Assembly (NCBI GenBank): GCA_022013635.1
Contig: JAKLPX010000054.1
Location: 1 to 5,830, forward strand
Length of the DNA stretch: 5,830 nt
Origin: Candidatus Delongbacteria bacterium
Lineage (GTDB): Bacteria > UBA4055
Reading direction: 5' to 3'
Within the stretch, counting starts at the first letter, position 1; the number at the start of each line of letters is the position of its first letter. This document shows, piece after piece, positions 1-4,800 of the stretch. The notes below the pieces were generated by a model that was given only the letters and a program-made list of their open reading frames with translations, ran no database searches and was not told the DNA's origin. The translations under genes and the position numbers were made by a program.

Positions 1-671
1 CAGTTAAAGAAGGAATTCTTGGAGAAATTATTCCTGGTTCAAAAGTTAGTTCGGCAGACGATATTTTAAAGCAGTATGAAGCTTCAGCAAATGCAGCTTA
101 TGGAGAAAAAGGTGCAGTAGAACTTAAAGCCGATGTTGCCAAAAGACTCGGCGAAAAAATGGATTCTCTTAATATGCCTGAGTGGAAAAAATTTGCTGAA
201 GAGGGTAAATATTTTGAGAAACTGTGGTGCGTTTTTGATAAAGATGATTTTCTTTTAAAAAATTATAACCAAGCATTTGAAACTGTTGTAAACGAAGAAC
301 TAAAGTTGAATAAAATATTCGCCAAAAAAGTAGGAAGAAATATCTCTATTAAGATAGCGTATTCAAATGAAGCTTTTGAATTATGGTATTTATTACATTT
401 CGATTATCATACAGGCGAAATTAGTCGTAAACAATATTTGAAAATATTAGATTATAGAATGAAAATAAAATATAAAAAGAATGATCCTAATATGTACAAC
501 TTCCTGCAAAATTTATCAAAAAAAACAAATGACAAACAAGGGCAAAATTTTGCTTTAAAAAATGCTAAAAAATTGAGAACTTCAATTAAAAGTACACTTC
601 CTCATAATCATAATCCTTCAACTTCAGTAGATCAGCTCGTAATTGAGTTGAATCAATTCTTGAAAAAATAA
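1..671 (+). CDS. RloB-like protein, 5'-partial, with atypical N-terminal part (possible chimera or pseudogene)
   Basis: The frame is open from the window edge (first full codon at 3) to TAA at 669-671, giving 222 visible residues. From about base 213 the protein matches the C-terminal half of RloB: LWCVFDKDDF (the acidic DxD element of Toprim-like folds), then AYSNEAFELWYLLHF, then an HNPSTSVDQLV ending. RloB proteins are known from restriction-linked loci and are annotated as abortive-infection factors, often beside an AAA ATPase. The usual RloB N-terminus carries a CEG-x-TE-x-YF stretch about 70 residues before WCVFD. Here that space holds unrelated sequence (around EIIPGSKVSSADDILKQYEA), which I cannot assign. 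GC falls from about 37% to about 25% near base 230, so a fusion, deletion or horizontal join is plausible. ATG at 159 is a possible internal start, but its Shine-Dalgarno is poor and it too would lack the glutamate motif. RloB identity of the C-terminal part is secure; function of the whole gene is doubtful. Confidence 0.75.
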   Translation, partial: VKEGILGEIIPGSKVSSADDILKQYEASANAAYGEKGAVELKADVAKRLGEKMDSLNMPEWKKFAEEGKYFEKLWCVFDKDDFLLKNYNQAFETVVNEELKLNKIFAKKVGRNISIKIAYSNEAFELWYLLHFDYHTGEISRKQYLKILDYRMKIKYKKNDPNMYNFLQNLSKKTNDKQGQNFALKNAKKLRTSIKSTLPHNHNPSTSVDQLVIELNQFLKK

Positions 672-698
672 AAAAAAGGGCGGACATTCGTCCGCCCT
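670..698 (-). terminator. Rho-independent terminator of the minus-strand operon
   Basis: A perfect 9-bp GC-rich stem (677-685 with 690-698) closes on a 4-nt loop. Read on the minus strand, AGGGCGGAC-GAAT-GTCCGCCCT is followed by a run of eight T (the last stem T included). This is a textbook intrinsic terminator for the transcript carrying the 58-aa gene. On the plus strand the stem is followed by GACGCAAC with no T-run, so it should not terminate the RloB-like gene efficiently. The U-tract template overlaps the RloB stop codon, so the two convergent units abut with no spacer. Confidence 0.93.
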
Positions 699-784
699 GA
701 CGCAACTACATCACCGGTTTGATCCTACAAGCTTGCTTTGTTTGTCTCGGTTCTTTGTAAAGTCTTGGCAACCTATTTTGAGAC
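698..784 (-). other. Foldable 3' UTR between the 58-aa gene and the terminator
   Basis: This stretch has no convincing reading frame. On the minus strand it can form a GTCTC/GAGAC stem that stacks with GGTT/AACC across a 6-nt bulge. It can also form a short TGATG-TAGTTG-CGTCA hairpin (698-713, one G-U pair), directly against the terminator and sharing base 698 with it. There is also a self-complementary CAAGCTTG. Pairing was found by eye; no free energies were computed. It may be just a structured trailer, or part of a regulatory element with the hairpins inside the gene upstream. Confidence 0.4.
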
Positions 785-961
785 CTAAATCTCCTTTTTC
801 CAGCTCTTGTCTTTACGGTTGTACTGACCTTTCTTCGGCTGAATAACCCTGCCTTTGCGGAGATTATTCCGCCTAAGCTGTTTGATCAGCTCAATACGGT
901 CTATCACGACCGTATCGCCGTTTGATTTATGAATAATCCTATTAAATTTACTTTTCTTCAT
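785..961 (-). CDS. Small basic protein, ArfA-like (putative alternative ribosome-rescue factor)
   Basis: This gene encodes 58 aa from ATG 961-959 to TAG 787-785. About a third of the residues are Lys or Arg, as in small rRNA-binding proteins. The C-terminal half has RVIQPKKGQYNRK (residues 38-50), which resembles the conserved ArfA segment RV-x3-KKGKGSY-x-RK, including the basic tail that ArfA places in the empty mRNA channel. ArfA recruits a release factor to ribosomes stalled on mRNAs lacking a stop codon. It lacks the hydrophobic C-terminus of full-length E. coli ArfA and ends with a normal stop near where the active truncated E. coli form ends. The ATG is 8 nt after the TPR gene's stop and has no good Shine-Dalgarno, so reinitiation is likely. 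The coding RNA contains three tandem hairpins. It could instead be another small ribosomal or RNA-binding protein; the resemblance is from memory of the family, not from a search. Confidence 0.6.
   Translation of the reverse strand: MKKSKFNRIIHKSNGDTVVIDRIELIKQLRRNNLRKGRVIQPKKGQYNRKDKSWKKEI
857..915 (-). promoter_or_regulatory. Three tandem stem-loops inside the 58-aa coding sequence
   Basis: Read on the minus strand there are three consecutive hairpins. The first is 915-894, an 8-bp perfect stem ATACGGTC/GACCGTAT. The second is 892-875, GAGCTG/CAGCTT, 6 bp with one G-U. The third is 872-857, GCGGA/TCCGC, 5 bp. Every loop is 6 nt and only 1-2 nt separate the stems. The G-U pair in the second exists only in the minus-strand RNA, which agrees with that strand being transcribed. 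They cover roughly codons 16 to 35. Known ArfA mRNAs are controlled by internal hairpins (RNase III cleavage or termination), so a post-transcriptional role is plausible but unproven. Confidence 0.5.
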
Positions 962-969
962 TAAATAAA

Positions 970-1464
970 TTATTTTGTCTCTTTTTCATTGCCGCATTCT
1001 TGGGCAGGAACGGGATTCTTAGCTTGTTCGGTTTTTAGGATCATATCCTTTTTTGCAGCTTCTTTAAATCCTTTGATCTTTAAATACGGCTGATATTCTT
1101 TCATTTTCGGATCAATACCGAAAACGATTCCTTTTTCGTGTCCTTCGTTCCAGAGCTTGATATTCTCGTCATATTTCTTCGTTTCGTTATTTATCGAAGC
1201 TATGCACGAGTAAATATTCGCAACATGAGCGGCATATTCAGGTTTGGTTTTAGCATCATTGAATAATTTCAATGCTTCATCGTATTTTTTTTCTTTTGTA
1301 AATTGTTCTGCCTGAAAAGCAATGCTTTTATAGCAGACATGACCAAGTTTAATTACAGTTTCCTTTTGTTCAACAGGTTTTTGTCCGTCAGTTTTTACAG
1401 GCTCAACTGCGTTTATTGCTGCAAAAACAGCAAGTAAAAGAATAAGTTCCAGGTATTTTTTCAT
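970..1464 (-). CDS. Small secreted TPR-like repeat protein
   Basis: This 164-aa protein starts with a classical signal peptide: MKK, a hydrophobic core at about 5-16, and a likely cut after AINA (residue 19). Cys does not follow the cut, so it is not an obvious lipoprotein. A Lys/Glu-rich linker (20-38) leads to helical repeats. One TPR-like unit lies around 48-70 (AEQFTKEKKYDEALKLFNDA) and a second around 80-112 (AANIYSCIA..., YDENIKLWNEG). The tail is charged and helical. Cys44 and Cys87 could pair in the periplasm. The specific role is unknown; such proteins are usually protein-interaction scaffolds. AAGGAG at 1475-1470 lies 5 nt before the ATG, so the start is well supported. It has its own promoter candidate upstream, and the 58-aa gene follows after 8 nt, so the two are probably co-transcribed. 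Confidence 0.8.
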   Translation of the reverse strand: MKKYLELILLLAVFAAINAVEPVKTDGQKPVEQKETVIKLGHVCYKSIAFQAEQFTKEKKYDEALKLFNDAKTKPEYAAHVANIYSCIASINNETKKYDENIKLWNEGHEKGIVFGIDPKMKEYQPYLKIKGFKEAAKKDMILKTEQAKNPVPAQECGNEKETK

Positions 1465-1469
1465 AAGAT

Positions 1470-1475
1470 CTCCTT
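1470..1475 (-). promoter_or_regulatory. Strong Shine-Dalgarno of the TPR-like gene
   Basis: AAGGAG sits 5 nt before ATG 1464 on the minus strand, preceded by a run of A. It is the best ribosome-binding site in the window; other genes here have AAGGA-type sites or rely on coupling. Confidence 0.8.
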
Positions 1476-1483
1476 TTTTTTAG

Positions 1484-1512
1484 ATGATATATCTTTATTT
1501 ATAAGTTTGCAA
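1484..1512 (-). promoter_or_regulatory. Sigma70-like promoter candidate upstream of the TPR-like gene
   Basis: On the minus strand TTGCAA (1512-1507, 4 of 6 to TTGACA) is followed, after exactly 17 nt, by TATCAT (1489-1484, 5 of 6 to TATAAT). A start site about 7 nt on would fall near 1477, leaving a 5' leader of only about a dozen bases that still includes the Shine-Dalgarno. The segment lies in the 57-nt gap after tatD, the widest gap between minus-strand genes here. The sequence is AT-rich, so chance matches are a risk. Confidence 0.5.
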
Positions 1513-1521
1513 TTAAATTTA

Positions 1522-2283
1522 TCATATTCTGAAAAGCTTTTTACTGTTCTCTGTTGTTACCATCGCAACCTCTTCTACGCTGATATTTTTAATTTCCGCG
1601 ATCTTCTGAGCAATGAATCTGAGATTTGACGGATCATTTCTTTTACCGCGATTAGGAATCGGAGTTAAAAAAGGCGAATCAGTCTCAAGAAGCATATACT
1701 CCAGCGGAATTTCTTTAACAACTTCTTCCCTGTCGTTATTCTTATAAGTGATACTGCCTGTAAAAGAAATATAGAATCCCTTATCAATAAGCTTAAAAGC
1801 CGTATCTATCCCTCCGGCGTAACAATGAAACACTCCGCTGTATTTATCTGAAACTTCGTTTATTATATCAAGAGTTTCAAATTCGGCTGCTCTTGAGTGA
1901 ATTATAACCGGATAATTTTCTTCCAGCGCTATTTCGAGCTGCTTAATGAAAAATTTTCGCTGAATTTCAAGCGGAACTCTGTCACGGAAAAGGTCTATGC
2001 CTGTCTCCCCTATTGCAACAACTTTTTCGTGACTCAACAACTCTCTTAAAATATTCATATCTTCAAATTTTATCAACTGAAGATCGTTCGGATGAAATCC
2101 GCATGCAGCATATACATTTTTATATTTATCGGACAATTTTATGCTCTGCTTACTCGTATGAAGATCTACGCCTACATTCACTATACCTTCGATACTTGAA
2201 AATAATAAATTTTCGATAAGCTTATCCCTGTCTTTATCAAAATCATCAAAATATAAATGTGCGTGACTTTCAAAAAACCTCAT
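1522..2283 (-). CDS. tatD: TatD-family metal-dependent hydrolase (DNase)
   Basis: This 253-aa protein has the usual TatD length and TIM-barrel motif order. The metal-binding HAH is at 7-9, CGFHP at 61-65, GETGID at 92-97 (Glu93), PVIIHSR with His129, FHCYAG with His153, and LLETDSP with Asp202. All expected metal ligands are present. Family members are cytoplasmic divalent-metal phosphoesterases; studied ones show 3'-5' exonuclease or DNase activity linked to DNA repair or fragment degradation. One small deviation is that the residue two before HxH is Glu5 (ESHAH) where Asp is usual. ATG at 2283 has AAAGGA just upstream (it overlaps the stop of the peptidase gene, 8 nt apart), so the start is good and the two genes are probably translationally linked. 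The family is certain; the exact substrate is not. No Tat translocase genes are nearby. Confidence 0.95.
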   Translation of the reverse strand: MRFFESHAHLYFDDFDKDRDKLIENLLFSSIEGIVNVGVDLHTSKQSIKLSDKYKNVYAACGFHPNDLQLIKFEDMNILRELLSHEKVVAIGETGIDLFRDRVPLEIQRKFFIKQLEIALEENYPVIIHSRAAEFETLDIINEVSDKYSGVFHCYAGGIDTAFKLIDKGFYISFTGSITYKNNDREEVVKEIPLEYMLLETDSPFLTPIPNRGKRNDPSNLRFIAQKIAEIKNISVEEVAMVTTENSKKLFRI

Positions 2284-2291
2284 AAAATCCT

Positions 2292-2969
2292 TTAGCCTAA
2301 TAACAGCCTTATGAAAAAATTTATGAACGGATAAATTATTGCGCCTATAATAGAAAAATTCAATATACTGCCCAAGAGGAGTATGCCGATCAGAATATAC
2401 ATCCCGTAACGGCTCATTGATTCGTATTTATAGGCTTGATCGTCTGTGAGAAAACCCATAAGTATTTTTGACCCGTCGAGTGGCGGTATCGGAAGGAGGT
2501 TAAACACCATCAGAACGGAATTGATCATGACAGAATATATGAAAAATGTATCCAGGAAATTCAGATCGTCGTAATTAAATCTGGCAACGACTTCATACTT
2601 ATCAATAAAACCCAATATTCCTAATATCTTGAACAGCAGAATCGTCACTATTATTAACAGAAGATTTGATGCGGGTCCTGCCGCAGCAGTTATTGCCATA
2701 CCTTTTTTCGGATTCTTGAAATTGTAAGGATTTACCGGAACCGGTTTTGCGCCGCCGAACATCACTTGCCAATTGGTCATAAAACCCAGCATCAACGGCA
2801 TTAATATCGTCATCATCGGGTCTATATGAGGTATCGGATTTAAGGTCAGTCTTCCCATTTTATAAGCCGTTTTATCTCCCAGCATATAGGCAATCCATCC
2901 ATGGGCCACTTCATGAAAGACGACTGAAAAAAGCAACACTATAATCATAATAACAATACTTGTGCTCAT
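2292..2969 (-). CDS. Site-2 protease family (M50) membrane metallopeptidase
   Basis: This 225-aa multi-pass protein has the compact site-2-protease core. HEVAH at 19-23 in the first membrane helix supplies two zinc ligands and the catalytic Glu20. GPASN at 98-102 is the family's second signature. NLLPIPPLDG at 157-166 has Asp165 as third zinc ligand. Hydrophobic segments lie near 4-29, 52-66, 92-120, 138-163 and 190-222. There is no PDZ or CBS domain, so this is the minimal form rather than an RseP-type enzyme. Family members cut within membranes, often in signalling or envelope stress, but the substrate of minimal forms is mostly unknown. It starts 4 nt after the stop of the 236-aa gene (TAG-AATT-ATG) with no clear Shine-Dalgarno, so coupling is likely. 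Its position after envelope proteins makes a membrane-quality role attractive, but that is inference. Confidence 0.92.
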   Translation of the reverse strand: MSTSIVIMIIVLLFSVVFHEVAHGWIAYMLGDKTAYKMGRLTLNPIPHIDPMMTILMPLMLGFMTNWQVMFGGAKPVPVNPYNFKNPKKGMAITAAAGPASNLLLIIVTILLFKILGILGFIDKYEVVARFNYDDLNFLDTFFIYSVMINSVLMVFNLLPIPPLDGSKILMGFLTDDQAYKYESMSRYGMYILIGILLLGSILNFSIIGAIIYPFINFFIRLLLG

Positions 2970-2973
2970 AATT

Positions 2974-3684
2974 CTATAAATCGTAAGTTAATTGAAGTTT
3001 GTTTTTAACATTCCCTCTCTCGTCAAAAGATTGAGTAACAGCGCCTTTAATTGCACCGGCTTTACCAGATGCATTCAAAGCGCTTAAGAAATGATTCAGC
3101 GCTATTCCGCCGATCGAATAATAAAACCAGGTGTCCGCATTCTCGGCAGAAACTCTTATATCGTTGTATTTTTCTCTTCTGTCGGACGACACCCAATTCC
3201 ATTGATCTTCTTCATCCTCGTACCTTTCCTGAAAATACCTGCTGATATTCTTCTGCTCATTATATTCAAGCGTATTGTCGTAATTCGCAATATGGATCCA
3301 GTAACTGTCTGTTTTTCCGCTTACATTTACGCCTGCGTAAAGTTCAGCGTAGTCTTTATATTCATCCGTTCTTATGCCTGAATAATAATTCAATCCTGCC
3401 GCAGTACCTATCAAAAACAGATCGGTTATAAAAAATATACCGGCTTCTTTCTTCAATCCGAGTTTATATTCGCCCCATCCCGGAATTAACAGCGATCTCC
3501 AGAAATATGAAAATCCGTCGCTGTCTTTCGATTTGCTTTTTGTCGTTCTTCCGTAACGATCGTAATTTAAGATTAAATCGCTGTCAATCTTATCATAATT
3601 ATTTGTAAAATTTATTCCGGCATATATTGAATTAAATGTCGAAACAACAAACAGAAAGCTTATGAAGCAGGTTACCTTTTTCAT
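2974..3684 (-). CDS. DUF5683-like secreted/membrane protein, shorter of two paralogues
   Basis: This 236-aa protein has an N-terminal signal peptide (MKK, hydrophobic 5-17, likely cut near YAG, residue 23). The core is FWRSLLIPGWGEYKLG (61-76), then a hydrophobic helix at 81-99. This 'S-x2-PGxG-x-Y' followed by a helix is typical of DUF5683-like envelope proteins. DEYKDYAELY (107-116), DQWNWVSSDRREKYNDIR (160-177), and ALNHFLSALNA (195-205) follow; the protein ends in an amphipathic strand, KLQLTYDL. The same blocks, in the same order, occur in the 365-aa protein just upstream, so the pair probably arose by duplication. ATG overlaps the upstream stop as TAATG, which implies coupled translation. 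The function is not known; the family label is from motif memory. It is probably anchored in the inner membrane or held in the periplasm. Confidence 0.75.
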   Translation of the reverse strand: MKKVTCFISFLFVVSTFNSIYAGINFTNNYDKIDSDLILNYDRYGRTTKSKSKDSDGFSYFWRSLLIPGWGEYKLGLKKEAGIFFITDLFLIGTAAGLNYYSGIRTDEYKDYAELYAGVNVSGKTDSYWIHIANYDNTLEYNEQKNISRYFQERYEDEEDQWNWVSSDRREKYNDIRVSAENADTWFYYSIGGIALNHFLSALNASGKAGAIKGAVTQSFDERGNVKNKLQLTYDL

Positions 3685-3686
3685 TA
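3682..3686 (-). promoter_or_regulatory. TAATG stop-start overlap between the two paralogue genes
   Basis: On the minus strand the TAA of the 365-aa gene (3686-3684) shares its last A with the ATG (3684-3682) of the 236-aa gene. No strong Shine-Dalgarno precedes it, so termination-reinitiation is the likely mode and the two products are probably made in a linked ratio. Confidence 0.75.
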
Positions 3687-4781
3687 CCAGTTGACCGAAT
3701 AAGTTATTTTGTAGTTATCAAGTCCGATCTTATCGGCTTTATCAGTATTCTCAATCCTTAACTGTGTATCAATCTGATATTTAGATTTGATCACATAAGA
3801 AGCATCGAAAGCCGACGCAACATGATTTAACAGGGTTATCATTAAAAAGTTCTGCCCAATTTCATAAGCCTTATTGGTTTTATCCCTCAGATCTTCGTAA
3901 ATATCAACTTTCGCAGAATTATATCCATTCTCGCTGTAATTAAAAATACCGTCCTTCATTTTGGGTCTTTCAACATAAACATAAGTACCGTTGGATGCCC
4001 TTACTGAGTCAGTCACCATCACAACAGAACCGTCTGTGTTATAATCGTAACCGTTGAAATCATTCCAGCCGCAGGAGAACTGATGATATTTACCCACCAT
4101 TTCGTAATACTGCTGAGTTTTTGTTGTAGGAAGGTTGTGTGTGAATTGAGCAGATCCGCCGTCAAGTGAAACAACAGGAGCACCGAGATTCTTGAAAGAT
4201 AATTCTAGAAAATCATAAACTGATAGGCTGTCATTAAAATCCCAAGTCCAATTGTCTCTGTTACTGAAATATTTATAGCTCCAATAATCAGCCGCATTAA
4301 ATTCATTACCGGAAACTGTACTGTTTTTATTTTCCAGCCAGCTTTTTATATTTTGCGTCATTCCTAAAAGACCGCCGTAATAAAGACTGTCGCTAAAATT
4401 TCTATCTGCAAAATTTCTGTATTCATCTGTCTTATCGTCTCCTTCGCTATCATAATAATACCACATTGATAAAGTCAACGCTTCAATTCCTAAAAATATT
4501 CCGCTTCGTAAATAATCTTCCCCGTAAAATTCTCCGGCTCCTGGAAGTACTAACGACAATCCTGCGGCAACAAGAGGGCTTTTGCCATCTCTGTATTCTG
4601 CTCTTTTTTTAGATTTGATACGGGGTGTTGAGCCGTCTGTTTCTATTGTCTGCTCATCAGTATCAGCCTGGGCAAGTATTACATTGCTCAGCCCGTTATA
4701 TTTTATAATTGGTTCACCGAAAACCGATATCAGCATTCCCTGTATCAATATTATGCTGAATATTACATTCCTGATCTTCAT
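3684..4781 (-). CDS. DUF5683-like secreted/membrane protein, longer paralogue
   Basis: This 365-aa protein has a signal peptide (hydrophobic 6-20, likely cut near FGE, 21-23). A linker rich in charged residues (38-66) leads to AAGLSLVLPGAGEFYGE (72-88) and a hydrophobic stretch at 92-108. Then come DEYRNFADRNF (119-129), a YYG segment, RDNWTWDF (175-182), QYYEMVGKYHQFSCGWND (224-241) and ITLLNHVASAFDA (315-327), with a strand-like end KITYSVNW. Blocks shared with the 236-aa neighbour are PGxGE, DEY, DNW/QWNW and LNH-x3-A. The extra ~130 residues lie between the DNW and LNH blocks (about 183-310). Start ATG 4781 has AAGGA 7 nt upstream; it follows the barrel gene by 19 nt. The role is unknown; co-occurrence with an outer-membrane barrel suggests an envelope function. 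Confidence 0.75.
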   Translation of the reverse strand: MKIRNVIFSIILIQGMLISVFGEPIIKYNGLSNVILAQADTDEQTIETDGSTPRIKSKKRAEYRDGKSPLVAAGLSLVLPGAGEFYGEDYLRSGIFLGIEALTLSMWYYYDSEGDDKTDEYRNFADRNFSDSLYYGGLLGMTQNIKSWLENKNSTVSGNEFNAADYWSYKYFSNRDNWTWDFNDSLSVYDFLELSFKNLGAPVVSLDGGSAQFTHNLPTTKTQQYYEMVGKYHQFSCGWNDFNGYDYNTDGSVVMVTDSVRASNGTYVYVERPKMKDGIFNYSENGYNSAKVDIYEDLRDKTNKAYEIGQNFLMITLLNHVASAFDASYVIKSKYQIDTQLRIENTDKADKIGLDNYKITYSVNW

Positions 4782-4800
4782 TTTTTTATCCTTATTTTTT

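Noticed and set aside
159..671. ATG at 159 as the true start of the RloB-like gene
   Set aside because: The frame is open to the window edge with coding-like sequence, the ribosome-binding site is poor, and the RloB block begins only about 18 residues later.
677..698. Bidirectional terminator serving the RloB-like gene too
   Set aside because: On the plus strand the stem is followed by GACGCAAC, with no T-run.
698..770. SRP RNA or tRNA/tmRNA-like element in the trailer
   Set aside because: A stretch near 691-714 faintly recalls the end of 4.5S RNA (ACCGGTGATGTAGTTG on the minus strand), but the conserved SRP apical core is absent, and no tRNA cloverleaf or tmRNA acceptor pairing fits.
2013..2219. 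Plus-strand reading frame of 68 codons
   Set aside because: It lies entirely inside the certain tatD gene and its product has no recognisable features.
3051..3381. Two overlapping plus-strand reading frames
   Set aside because: Both lie opposite the 236-aa gene, which has a signal peptide, conserved blocks and coupling to its neighbours.
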